Positions 20,310-31,427 of a stretch of DNA of 64,000 bases are shown here, piece by piece; position 1 is the stretch's first letter; every line of letters begins with the position of its first letter. Made by a program: the position numbers and the translations under genes. This stretch comes from Puccinia triticina. Taxonomy: Eukaryota > Basidiomycota > Pucciniomycetes > Pucciniales > Pucciniaceae. The stretch is taken from positions 1,798,001 through 1,862,000 of the forward strand of contig NC_070573.1 of assembly GCF_026914185.1 (NCBI RefSeq), read 5' to 3'. Below the pieces are notes generated by a model. The model did not search any database, had not been told where the DNA came from, and worked only from the letters and a program-made list of their open reading frames with translations.

Positions 20310-20868
20310 CAGGCGCGTATGGCGGGGGGACGGTGTATGGCTCGGCGTATGGCGGAAGCGCGACGCTGGACTGCCAGCCGCTGGTCTATCCGCCCAGCCA
20401 CTCGTCCTTCAACCCCTACCACAGCTTCGCCAGTCTGGTGGAACCGACCCCTGCGTACCCGCTGCTGGCCGAGCAGCAGCCCGCCCTGGGCGAGTTCCGG
20501 AGCTTCTCAATGCCGCCGGCCGAGCAGCAAGCCTACCAGCATGCGACCAACTTCGCGCCCTCCGCCGCGGGTGCCAGCCGAGCGGCCAGCCAGCAGCAGT
20601 ACACCGAGACGGACGGCTATGGCCAGCCGGCCTGGCAGACCGGCCTCCACGCGTCCGCTTCCGAGCCCAGCGTGCTCTTCCCCGCTTCTTCCAACGCCGA
20701 CGGCGCGGGCCCGCTCGGCTGGCCCAGCAGCACCAGATGGCAGCCCAGTTAGCAAACAAAGCGCTACTGCTTGCCCCCCGCCGAGCTCGCCCGGGAGCCC
20801 TCCGGCGTCCGTCGCCGCAAGTCCATGTGCAGGGTTGGCCAGGCCCGCCGCGCCGCCAAGCCCCAAGC
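20310..20868 (+). other. Captured GC-rich coding-like segment in the CACTA-like element
   Basis: Base composition rises sharply from AT-rich to very GC-rich at about 20310 (right after an acceptor-like ...AATCATCAG) and falls again at about 20868. One frame stays open for 440 bp with protein-like, non-repetitive content (YGGSATLDCQPLVYPPSHSS, PTPAYPLLAEQQPALGEF), stops at a TAG at 20750-20752, and continues open for another 115 bp (RYCLPPAELAREPSGVRRRK). This looks like a piece of a host gene, perhaps a disordered region of a regulator, picked up by the transposon. I cannot name the donor. Confidence 0.55.
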
Positions 20869-21391
20869 AATTGTCTCAAATAATAACGCAGAAATACTCT
20901 CAGGCTGTATGGTCTTGCAAGACTTACTATTTTCCAAGTGATAAAGATACTTTGATATGGTCTCTGACATTTTGTGTTGATCTGTCTCTGAAGTTTTGTG
21001 TGGATTTCTGTAATCCAAAACATGAATTCAATTGGGATGAGAAGTGTGGTTTAAATTATCTTAAAAGAATCATACTTTGCAATTAATGAAAGTTCAGAAA
21101 TCCAGTATTGTTGGCTGAGGCAACACTCTTGACATAAAAATTGAAAGTGTGATTTTGGAGGCTGAAATTGTTTGGGATGAATCCTTGAACTGAAGGCATG
21201 TAATTTTCTCAGGGTACCAGCCTTTTGTCAAGGAAACTGTTTGGGGTAGATTTTCATGTGAAGTTGTTTCCCCTGCAGCGGCGTAGCCGCCTTGGCCTCT
21301 AGTTTCTCATTTGTTATGTAATTTCTCAACAAAATTATAAGTTATAACCTAAAATACGGTAAGAATCCAAGATTCCAACACTGCCTAAAAT
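20869..21391. other. AT-rich spacer inside the CACTA-like element
   Basis: No gene. A small GC-rich hairpin, GCGGCGTAGCCGC, lies near 21280. Confidence 0.4.
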
Positions 21392-24300
21392 TTAAAACTC
21401 TATAGAATTATCCACATCATTATCTTCATCCCCTGCATGGGTTTGTTGATATTCAAAGTGATGTAAGCCCCAGTTTTGTAAGCCATCTAAAACAGAATGA
21501 ACCACATATTGATTGGAAATCTGTGGTAGATGAGTCTGGGAGATTTGATGGTGATGAAATGGATCATTAAATGAAGCAGTGTTGATGACATAGTTTCTGT
21601 TGTCTGTGTGTTTGACTTGAGTGGTCCTGATTTCTGTTTCTTGGCGTTCAATTCTGGATGGTCCTGTGTTCATGATTGGACATTTTCCTTTGTGGCAATT
21701 ATGCTGAACGTTGATACAAGCTTGCACATCCTACAAAGGTGCCCCAAGTTAATATTCTTGAATTTCAAATGGATCATTCAAATTAAAAAACTCACTTTGA
21801 CATTAACATACTGATTTGTCTTTGTGCGGCAGATCTCTTGCATTGAATAAAGCTCATTTGTTCCCATTAGCTTGAAATGATTAACGTGGACATAGAACTT
21901 TGACCTTGCGCTTGAATAATGTTCCCATAATGATTCAACTGATCCAACAATTAATTGTGAGCCATGTTGCGGAATCTGTGAGGAGAAATTGAATCAATAA
22001 ATGATGGTAAATGGTTAAAATACAAAATCAATTACAACAAGAATTCAAGTGACTAACCAGAACAAAACATCCTTTCTCCAAAAATTCATGTTGGTTTATT
22101 TGAACTTGGTGAACTTGTCTGATTCTGTTGCTTGAGCAGTGTTCAATTAATGGTTGAGGTACTTCAAGCTGGTCTTCTTGAGGGACTTTGGTAATTTTTG
22201 CAAATGGATACTGTTGGGGCAAGAGCGGATTTGCAGTGGCAAGGTTGTAACCCAAAGACTTGCGGATAACTTTGTTGCATAGGAAAATATTGAGGACTTC
22301 TTGGGAGGCTTGGAAATAGGTCTGAGTTAAATGATCATACATATAGCCGCCAGAGAGAATAAACCGGAGTACATAATAATTATCAAAAGTGATAGCAATG
22401 TCTCGTCCTGGACTTTGTCTGTTTGAGTGGATTGATGCGTTCCGTAATACACCATTGAATGATTCAAACTTCTCAGTTGAAAAAAGACTTGCTGGTCCAA
22501 ATCGAAGGATTGATTCAGGGAGATGGAGAAGGTGGTGAAATTTTGGTTTGTTGACCCATTGCGCAGTAGTTTTGATGGCATGATAAAGGAAATTCTTGAT
22601 GTAAGCATTCAGATTTAATTGGTATTCGTCCATATTATCAATTTTTGTAATGAAAATAAAGGGAGCAAGTTGACAGAGAGCCGTCCAGATTTCTTTGCAT
22701 TCGGGAGTCAAAAGATCGAAAAAAATAAATGGGGCGGCTTGAACAAGAATCTTGAATTCTTTTCCAACTAGACTTTTGATGAGAGTGACAAAAGATTTCC
22801 CATTTATCGGCGGAATATTCAAACCTAGAGTGTTGAAGGATTGGAGACGTGCAGCAAGTTGGGTTTTTTCATGGGGTTTCAGTTTGTTTCTGGAAAGTAC
22901 ATCCCTTGCAAGATATTTTACAAATCCAAGGAGAGCAACATGGAGTATTTCAACCGGAGTATCCTTAACACCATCAAAACCTGTGCAATCAATTTAAAAA
23001 GAATTTAATGATTGAATTTTTTTAGTTCAAAAAAGGGTAGCAGGAAGTCAAATAGCTTTAGACAAACCTTCAAGCTCTAAAATGGGATTGAACAATCTTT
23101 CAGGCTGATTTTCCATAAGTTCTCTAATTCTGAAATTGTTCTTTGATTCTTCCAAAAAACGTGTGTTGATTGAGTCGGTGAGGCCCCATTGACGCTTCTT
23201 TCAAAGATACTCTGCATTAGGCTCTTAAATGGCAGTAGAATATAGTTCATAGGTTCTTTCGTGGGTAAGACTCCAAATCCTTTCATTGCCTGTGGCCTAA
23301 AATCCGCCCCAAAATTTTAAACAAAACATTCTTCAGATACATACATGACCCAAACCTTCCCAAATGTGGAAAATCATATCATACTTACTTCAGATCCATC
23401 TGGATTCATTCGCAAGAATTGAAACACATAATCCAATGTTTTACGCTGATCCTTTCCATCTGCGTGTAAAGTACATATCTGACATGGATTCAAAGAGCTT
23501 CCAGGATTTGGCGTGTTTGTGAGCTCGGCATGCATTGGCGAGTCTCCCAAAATGCAAAAGACAAGTCCAGTAACTAAAACCTCCTGCATAATAGATGAAT
23601 CAAATGCTGTGAAACCAGTTCTTGTAATAACACTGCAAAAATTTAAAATTCAGTCAGAATAAAAGTCATCAAAACTAAAGAAAAGTGGCACTTACTTCAT
23701 TTCAGCAACTAATTGCTCCAGAATTTCCAATGCTGAGGCTCTGTTGGAGGTGGATAAGAAATGGCAGTTGTACTCCTGATTGGATAAGTTTGGCGGAAGA
23801 CCAGAAAGCGTAAAATAAAAAGAAATGTGTTTGTTGAATTTCTTTGATATGTTTCCGGAAGTATCGTCGCAATACAGGGTGATTGGAATATGTCAAATAA
23901 CTTTTCCTTCAGCTCTCTTGCGCCAAGGATTGGGTAATTTTCTTTTTGTTTGGTTGTTTTGACCATCACATTCTATAAGGAAGGAGATTAGTTGTTAGTA
24001 ATTGAAACAAAATTGATACCCCAAAGAAGCAGATAATTTAAAGTACCAAAAATAGCATCACCACATATTTTAGAGAGGTTTTGCCCATTAAATTGAATTT
24101 TGCAGTAGCAATTCTTGAATTCACTCGCAGGGATAACTAGAAGTTGTGGATGATTGAACTCGATATCTTGAGGTATTTTCATTTTGATTAAGTTTTGATG
24201 ATTTTTGACAAATGGTTCAAGATCCGGGGCAATGCATTTGGAAACAAGTTGAGAATCTTGAATGTAAAAGTAAATTGGAATCAAGAGTAATCCAGAAGCT

Positions 24301-25409
24301 AATTCAACCGGTTCGTAGAGATAGTAATGTTCTCCATTGACTTCACACATTGGAGCACGATGTTTTGGTGCCAGCTCCTCAAGCCATTTCTTGGATTGTG
24401 AAAATTTGAAGTGGCCCTGACTCGTCATTTCGGGATAATAATCTATGTGCCGACTCACTAAGGGGTTTGCCAAATCCTATATGTTAAAAATAGGAAAGAG
24501 TAGTCAATTTCTTGACCAAAAATCATCAAAATAACATCCATGAGTCTTCCTTACTTGCGACAAGATTCCCTGGATACTGAGTGAAAAACAAGGAGTTCCA
24601 AAGGGACTTGGTGCAGTTTTCAGTTGAGTCTGGAGCAATTTGCGGACACGCACTTGTGCACTGCGTACAGTTGCCCAGGCTGGTAGCTTAATGTCACAGA
24701 TTGACATCACAGCACGGACCTTGTTGTAGATTGCTCTTGAGATCAGGGAGTGGGTGTGCCCAATCAACATTGAGCCCACAAGTTCCTGCAGGTGGACATG
24801 GTTATTTTGGTCAGGTTTCTACCATAATATATTTAATATATTTACTGCTGATCCCAACTTTAGAAAAAAAAGACACACCATCTTGTTCTTGAATGGGAAC
24901 CACCTTGCAGAATTGCCTGGATCATTATCATTTTTGCTGTCTGGAAGCCCATCAAACACTTCAGCATCCTCCTCACGCAGAATTTCCTCAAGATGTGCAG
25001 TAATCAAATCATGAAGACTGATTTTGTCGTCCGTGTTCAACCTGCTCTGGATTTGTGATTCCTGAAGTGCAGTGGTTGCTTCCATGGCATTGAGGTCATC
25101 TTGATGATTGTACGTTTGATGATTTTCATCCTGATAGAGATCATTATCTTGCACATCCGGCTGAGGGAGGCTTTCTTCAAGTTTGGCCTTGTATCTTTCA
25201 AGTCTTTCCCTTGAAACTTGCTCATCATGCACTTGGAGATTCTCCAGATGATTTTTTCCCAATGCACGCTGACGCCAGTTTAAAAAATCCCCGCCCTGAC
25301 ACAACTCACATCTCCAAACCATACGTCTGTCCCTGATTCTGAGTCTAGATACAAAGAAATCCGGTACTTTTTCTGCAAAAGTGGTGTTAAGGGTCAATTT
25401 TTTTCTCAT
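21392..25409 (-). pseudogene. CACTA/Plavaka-like (CMC) transposase, multi-exon, decayed
   Basis: Successive minus-strand frames make one long gene. The start is a Zn-ribbon-like WRCELCQGGDFLNWRQR and acidic head (25409-24819), then KVRAVMSICDIKLPAWATVR (24779-24504) and NPLVSRHIDYYPE (24473-23988). Next come VFCILGDSPMHAEL with NPCQICTL (23589-23374), then NGKSFVTLIKSLVGKEFKIL, WVNKPKFHHLLHLPESILRF and FSTEKFESFNGVLRNASIHS (22822-22028). The end is INVQHNCHKGKCP (21740-21392). The GDSPMHAE...CQIC and KFHHLLHLPE...RFGPA...STEKFE blocks are typical of basidiomycete CMC-type transposases. Several joins look like introns, others like frameshifts, so I treat it as decayed. Confidence 0.6.
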
Positions 25410-25944
25410 GAAATAAGACCAAAATGAGCTGACCTTGTTTTTTGTTCATGTTGATCTCAGCCATTGATTGTGCGCGAGTGCAGTTGATTGATTTGTGGGG
25501 GGCTAACTTATGAGAATCAGTGTGGTGTTACCCTTGCAAGGGGCCTGTTCCCGCAGTGAGTGATGACTGCGGAACTTGCTCAAACGTTCCTCAAGCACCA
25601 GTGATCAGCTCTATGGGCCGAATGCCGTGTTGGGACTTGCTCGAAAGGACTTGAACCCTCCAGCATCAGCCCATGAAGTGCGGTTTGACTTTCTCAAATG
25701 ATCCGATATTGAAAGCTCCAGCAGCATCAGCCACTCGATTGACCATTAATCCCCCTGCGGTTGACCATCTCACTCCATCTCACTTGGATTGGACAACTTT
25801 TTTCTGAAATGACTCCAACTCAAACACCAGTGTTGAGGCTCCCAGCAGCAGCCGCCGGACCAAGCACCCAACCGTTTTAAGCCTTTTCTATGACCATCCT
25901 TCTGTTTTTGCCCGCCACCAACTGACCCTGACATCTGTCTCTAT
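25410..25944. other. Spacer between divergent transposon genes
   Basis: Lies between the starts of the minus-strand transposase and the plus-strand gene, so it may hold a shared promoter. It has degenerate repeats of GGACTTGCTCNAA...CCAGCATCAGC. No coding sequence. Confidence 0.4.
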
Positions 25945-27190
25945 TTGCTCACACTAGGGCCAGAACCTTTGGGCAGTCACAAGCGGCCCCGCCGTGAACC
26001 GAGTCCGTCTTCATCAAGCAATGGTGAAGACGGTGATGATGGTGGAAACTATATCCAAGAATCAGGCAAGGATAGCACCCACCCCAATCAACTCGGTCCA
26101 TCAATAGACCCAGAGATAGACCGACTAGATCAATTGTTCCACAGCAATCAATCCGGTCTGATGCCCTCGGCAACATCCTCAACAGCCCCTGCTATGACCA
26201 CCAAGGACAATCCCCTTGTGGATCTCCTCAGGAAGCTTCGGATTCAAACCAAGCTTGATGATAAGCACTATCAAGATGCTATCACTATATTGAATGTAAG
26301 CATTTTTTTTCACTCTTTGGCTTCCACCCATCTCATTGAAGTTGTATCAAAAAGACACCAGGAGCTGCCATGCCCTTCTTAGTCTTCCGAGAGATGCAGC
26401 GCTTGCAGCAGGACTCCTCAGCCACACACGAGCCAAAGGTCACCGCAAATAACAACAAAAGCACCGCTGAACCCCCATCCAAAGGTTTTCAGTACAGCAA
26501 TGTCCTAAAGGTCTGTTTCAATCTCCCTCTCTCATGTCATATCCTCATCGGTGTGTGCTTTTTTCTTTAGGACCGTATCCGGGACATCTCCAAAGAAGCA
26601 ATGCTGTGATCCAACATCCAGGCCTACACACGAAAGCGATACACCCCTGGGACAGGTGACAGGTCCTTGCTCACCCTCACAATGGTGCGTTGTCTTTGAC
26701 ATGATTTCTCATTCAAGATGCATAGCACTGATCTCAATTTAAACAGCAAAGTTTACACGGACTCCCCCTCGAGTTCCGCAGAAAGGAATTCCCGCCAGGG
26801 GTCATTGATGGTGACAATGCAGCCACAAAAGATTTTATCTCTCAAGTACGCGAGATCCAGCAACACGTCCGGTACGGTGTCCGTGAGAAGCTGCTTTCAA
26901 ACATCGTTCGACCCGACAACTCTGGATTCGTTGAGGAAGGTGAAGTTCCGAATATCCATGAGCTTGCCGAGACAGTTTACAGGCACCTGCACCCTGTCGA
27001 AGCATCTGTTTCAAACGAGCAGCTTAGAAATATCTCAGTGCTTTTCATCGCCCGAGTTTCCCACCTTCAATTACAAACCGTTGATCACCTAGTTATAAAT
27101 CCTCCACTCAAGAAAATCTCGCAATGGGACCTAGTTGATCAAAAGCTCAAAGAACTCGCGACTCGTAACGCCGATTACTGTGCGGCATAA
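25945..27190 (+). pseudogene. Second (accessory) gene of the CACTA-like element, decayed
   Basis: Starts with an acidic Ser/Pro-rich head (KRPRREPSPSSSSNGEDGDD), then LVDLLRKLRIQTKLDDKHYQ and a donor GTAAGC at 26297. Later exons read YTPGTGDRSLLTLTM (ending at GTGCGT near 26684), then, after ...AAACAG near 26746, LPLEFRRKEFPPGVIDGDNA, REIQQHVRYGVREKLLSNIV and ISQWDLVDQKLKELATRNAD. The exon before YTPGTGDRS holds an in-frame TGA. I do not recognise the family by name. Its position, divergent from the transposase, resembles the two-gene layout of CACTA elements, where the second product binds subterminal repeats; that role is inference. Confidence 0.45.
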
Positions 27191-27884
27191 GTGTCTCCAT
27201 TTCTCTTTCACTGCATATTCCGTATTTATGTTCATCAAAAAAGTAGCCTGACATTTTTTATTCATTAAAGCTGGGGCAAGGCAGTCCTGGCCAAGGATCA
27301 TGCCCTCTTTGGGCAGGGGAAAACGTTTGCACAAATTACAAAGGAAAACACCATCGAAATGCCCACCGATGACGAGGTTCAGGAACAACTCAACATTCTT
27401 CTGCGATCTCGTGCCGGTAGGACCTCTAACAAGGCTCAAGAACAACCTGATGAGCATCACCGATCTCGTTCCGGTGGGATCTGAGGCCTATTGAACTCGT
27501 GCCGGTAGAACAAGAACAGCTCGACGAGCATCTAAAATCTTGCTCTGGTAGGATCTGAGGCCCGACTAGCCCCTCCCACCAAATTTCTCACTTTTTCATC
27601 GTCTCCGACCAGTCTCCTGGAGGTGGGACCTGGAACAACTTGGGATAAGATCTCAATGACCATCTCCGATATCATCCTGCTAGGATTGCAGGCTTCTCCC
27701 TCAACATTTTCACTTTTTATATGTGTTGTTTGCTACAATCTCACCGATGAAAATAATAAAGTACTGAAAATGTTATTATGTACGTGAGCCAGCCAAAAAA
27801 GCGAAAAAAAAATGGGCCGCAGCAAAACTGGTGTGAAAAAAATGGGCCGCAGCAGCTTGGCTGCAGCCAGGCAAGTGAGAATAT
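27191..27884. other. Non-coding part of the CACTA-like element
   Basis: Between about 27380 and 27560 a degenerate unit of about 60 bp (CTCGTGCCGGTAGGACC... with CTCGACGAGCATC) recurs three or four times. No gene. Confidence 0.45.
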
Positions 27885-28255
27885 CCGGTGGACATTGACA
27901 CTCAGGGCCGTAAAGTCCAAACTCATATCCGCTGGATGGTTTTGTCGCATCCGCTGGATGGTTCGATGCCATAGGATACCATCCAGTGGATGGTTCTCTC
28001 ACATCCGCTGGATGGCTCGATACCATCCAGCGGATGGTATTGTCACATCCGCTGGATGGCTTGATAACATCCAGCGGATGGGTTTGTCATATCCACTCGA
28101 TGGGTTTGTTACATCCGCTGGATGCCTCGATACCATCCAGCGGATGTGACGCTCTGAAATGTTAAGGATCCGTCCAGCAGACTAGTGTCCGCTGGACGCT
28201 TCCTGCCCCGCGAGTTCTGGACGGCAGAAAACATGTCCAAGTCCACATCCGATGA
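27885..28255. repeat. Right subterminal repeat array
   Basis: About 10-12 copies of CATCCGCTGGATGG and its inverse CCATCCAGCGGATG, alternating in orientation. The inner core TCCGCTGGA matches the left array's TCCGATGGA at all but the middle base. Confidence 0.85.
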
Positions 28256-28279
28256 ACATCGGACATGTCCCGTGGTGTA

Positions 28280-30579
28280 AACTTCATCTGATAAGGTCAA
28301 GAACATCCGACCCTTATACTCCACAGCAAAACGGTCTGGCTGAACGTCACAATCGGACAATACTCGAATCACTGAGGACTATCATCAAGGACTCTGGACT
28401 CGGTCTCAGGTACTGGTCCGACATCATCAAAGTCAGTACACTCACACTCAACCAAATTCCTTCCCACAAGAGCAAGAGATCTCCGTTTGAAATCTTCAAG
28501 AACAGGTCAATTCCGATCGACTTCTTTCATCCTATTGGCAACAGAGTCACTTATCTGATTCTTCCTGAACAAACCGCCTCCAAACTCATGCCCAAAGGCG
28601 AACTCGGTACACTCATCGGATACAACGACGAACTCCAATCATATCGGGTCCTGAGTGACAATGGGAAGATCATCGAATCCAAGCACGTCCGTTTTCTGGA
28701 AGGCAATGATCGTCATCCGAATACAGACCCTCCTAATGAAAATGAAGATTTCGAGATTGAGGAAGATTTGAGCAACCCTCAAGAATCTGTTGACTCTGAC
28801 TCCGAATCCGAAACGGTTGATCATTCGAGTAAAGAAGATGAGTTGAGTGAAGATGTCTCAACAGAGTTGGAAGAAGACCAATCCTCTTCAATCAACTCGG
28901 ACAAACCTGAATCCGAACCTGAAGGCTCTGATGAAAGTGATGACGATATCGCTGATAGTCTGATTCCTGTGTCCTCAGTAAGATCCCTCCGAGAACGAAC
29001 ATCAAAAGTCAAGCCCACCAAATACTCTCACTTAACAACCGATCCTTCCTCATTTCAGAAGGCCATGCATTCACCCGATGGTGAAAAATGGAAGGCAGCA
29101 GCTGATGAAGAGCTAAACAACATCGAATCGCATGAAGTCTGGGATGATATGTGGCAGGTCCCTGATTCCTTTCTCCGCACTGTCTGGATTTTTAAAACTA
29201 AACCTCAAACTCTTTCCGCTGCCGAACGAAAGAAAGCAAGACTCTGTATTCAAGGTTTTCTTCAAGTTCCCAAGATCGACTACAACAACACATTTGCCTC
29301 AACCGGTAAATTCACATCACTTCTCATTCTGCTAATGTTCGCCATTGATAAGAAGATGCCCATCAGACAGTTCAACGTCAAAAGTGCTTTCTTGTACGCA
29401 CCTCTTAAAGAAGATATCTATATCAAGACGCCCAAAGGATCCAGTCGACGAGCTCCTTACCTCAAGCTTAAAAAATCATTGTACGGCCTTAAACAAGCAC
29501 CTGCAAATTGGTATGAAACCCTCACAACCTGGTTTCAGTCCATCAACTTTGAAGAATCAACATCTGATCCCTGTCTCTACATTCACAAAGATCAAAGCTC
29601 GTTTATATTTTTTCATGTTGACGATCTCATTGTAGTCGGAAATGTCGAAGTTTTTGAAGAACTATTCATGAACAGGTTCCTGAACTCAACCGCTCACGAT
29701 CCAGATACACTTCTTGGTATGGAAGTAAAGCAAGAAGAAGGTTCGATCAGACTCTCCCAACCAAAGCTCATTCAAAAAGGACTTGAGCTTCTCGACCTGA
29801 CTGACTGTCGCCCCGTCAAGACACCGCTTTCAGTTGGAATTCAGCTCAAACCAGCAACAGATGAAGAAAGACGTGAATTTGAAAAATTGAAGGTGAACTA
29901 CAGATCGTTCACAGGAATTCTCAACTTTTTAGCCTGCCGAACCCGACCAGACTTAGCGCCAGCGGTATCAATTCTATCAAGTTTCAATCATGCACCCGGA
30001 ACAACGCATTGGAAGGAAATGCTGCACTGCTGGAAGTATCTCAAAGGAACCTCCGACCTCAGCCTCAATCTCACTCCCGAATCCAGTCATCACTCCACAG
30101 CTCTTGAATACTACACGGACGCAACTTGGGCGGACAATCTTGAAACTCGCCTGTCTAGAAGCGGCACCATATGTTTCTGGAAATCCTGCCCTGTATTGTG
30201 GAACAGTAAGAAGCAAAAGAATATCACCCTGTCATCTACTGAAGCCAAAATGAATGCACTATCCGATGGAGCTCAAGAAAATCAGTGGATTTCATATCTT
30301 GTTGAAGAATTATGGAAGGAAAAATTGAGTCCGACAGAATTTCATGTCGACAATCAAGGTCTTGTTGAGAAGATCAAGGATTTCGGCTCGAACTCAAAAA
30401 CAAAGCACCTAGACATCAAGGCTAAGTGGCTTCGTGACTTGAGAAATACCAACCAAATCAATGTGAAACTGATACCTTCTGACAAGATGATAGCCGACGC
30501 CCTCACCAAACCCAGTAACCATCAATCCCTTGAAAGGCTCAGAGAGAGATGCTTCTTAGTTCTTTGCTCCCCAAATTGA
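28280..30579 (+). pseudogene. copia-2 integrase-RT-RNase H, second part of split polyprotein
   Basis: Open for about 766 codons. It continues integrase with SDPYTPQQNGLAERHNRTIL (catalytic Glu), an acidic Ser/Glu linker, copia RT (FNVKSAFLYAPLKEDIYIKT, YGLKQAPANWYE, FFHVDDLIVVG) and RNase H (YYTDATWADN, SSTEAKMNALSDG, KHLDIKAKWLRD, MIADALTKP). The usual STEAEY motif reads STEAKM, so an acidic catalytic residue of RNase H appears to be lost. The ATG at 28252 used by the open frame lies within the inserted transposon; the true sequence starts at 28280. Confidence 0.88.
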
Positions 30580-30585
30580 GGGGGG
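30569..30585 (+). promoter_or_regulatory. Polypurine tract of copia-2
   Basis: TTGAGGGGGG directly before the TGTTGG start of the 3' LTR. Confidence 0.75.
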
Positions 30586-31422
30586 TGTTGGAATTTTGCC
30601 TTTGCGCGCGCGCTGCGCTTTCCCTCAGAACTCCCCGATCCCCGCTTTCACTACATCCTTCGTCCCTCGTCTTTCCTCCGTCCTCTCCTCAAACTCCTCA
30701 AACTCAACAAACCCGTTCTGAACGATGAAACCTCCAACTCCGTCAACCCATCTCTCGATTCGTCCTCCATTTCCCAATTCGGCCTCAACCACAACTCAGC
30801 CAAAATAATAACCACAAGTTGGCCCTATCATCAGACCTCTCAACCACATTCCGGCCCTTGCTCTCAGTCTATCTAAGACCGCTGCTCTCTCACCAAACAT
30901 CTTTCCTCAGCAGCACTTCAAACTCACATTCGACTTCTCCCGCTGCCCTCTGTCAACATTTCATACCTCAAGCTCTCATTCCGACTCCGCATCATTCCCT
31001 TGTCCATTTTGTTCTCTCTCTCTCTTATCTCCCTCGTCATTCGATCACACCGGTTCAAATCTCAAGCTGAACCAGCTCCAAGCTCTCCTCAACCACTTCT
31101 GATCGCTCCGACGCTCTCACTCAAATACATCAATTGGCTTCTTCCAATTTGGTGAGAAAAGACTGACAACATCCTCTTCAAAGCTCATCTCTCTCTCCAA
31201 AGTCTTCCCCGTTGACCTTATTGTTTTTCCCATTGATTCCCCATTAGTGTCTACTACTTCTCTCTATTTGATCTCATATACTTTAGCTTGTCTGTCTTTA
31301 TTCCTCCAAGAAATCCTCTTCGCGGTATGCTTTTTTAAAAAAACCCTTTCTTGTTAATCCTCATCTGATATCATTGTTATAGTTCTGGTCCTAGTTTCAG
31401 TAATCAAAACTGTTTTTCAATA
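30586..31422 (+). repeat. 3' LTR of copia-2
   Basis: 837 bp; ends TTTTTCAATA followed by the AACCT duplication at 31423-31427. Confidence 0.92.
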
Positions 31423-31427
31423 AACCT

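Larger units (their letters stand above)
19473..28277. mobile_element. CACTA/CMC-like DNA transposon, 8.8 kb
   Basis: Ends are CACCACGG (19473-19480) and CCGTGGTG (28270-28277), perfect inverted repeats, flanked on both sides by TA (19471-19472 and 28278-28279). Removing the element with one TA puts the two copia-2 halves in the same reading frame. Long arrays of quasi-palindromic subterminal repeats lie just inside both ends, a hallmark of CACTA elements. Inside are a decayed minus-strand transposase (21392-25409), a divergent plus-strand gene (25945-27190) and a captured GC-rich segment (20310-20868). Confidence 0.75.
16945..31422 (+). mobile_element. Ty1/copia LTR retrotransposon copia-2, split by a CACTA-like element
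   Basis: Two 837-bp LTRs (16945-17781 and 30586-31422) flank a gag-pol frame. A 5-bp duplication AACCT lies at 16940-16944 and 31423-31427. Without the 8.8-kb insert the element would be about 5.7 kb. The LTR starts TGTTGGAATTTTGCC and ends TTTTTCAATA, that is TG...TA rather than TG...CA. It inserted into a Helitron helicase relic. Confidence 0.92.

Noticed and set aside
27885..28149. Frame of 123 codons over the right array
   Set aside because: Translation of the repeat array only.
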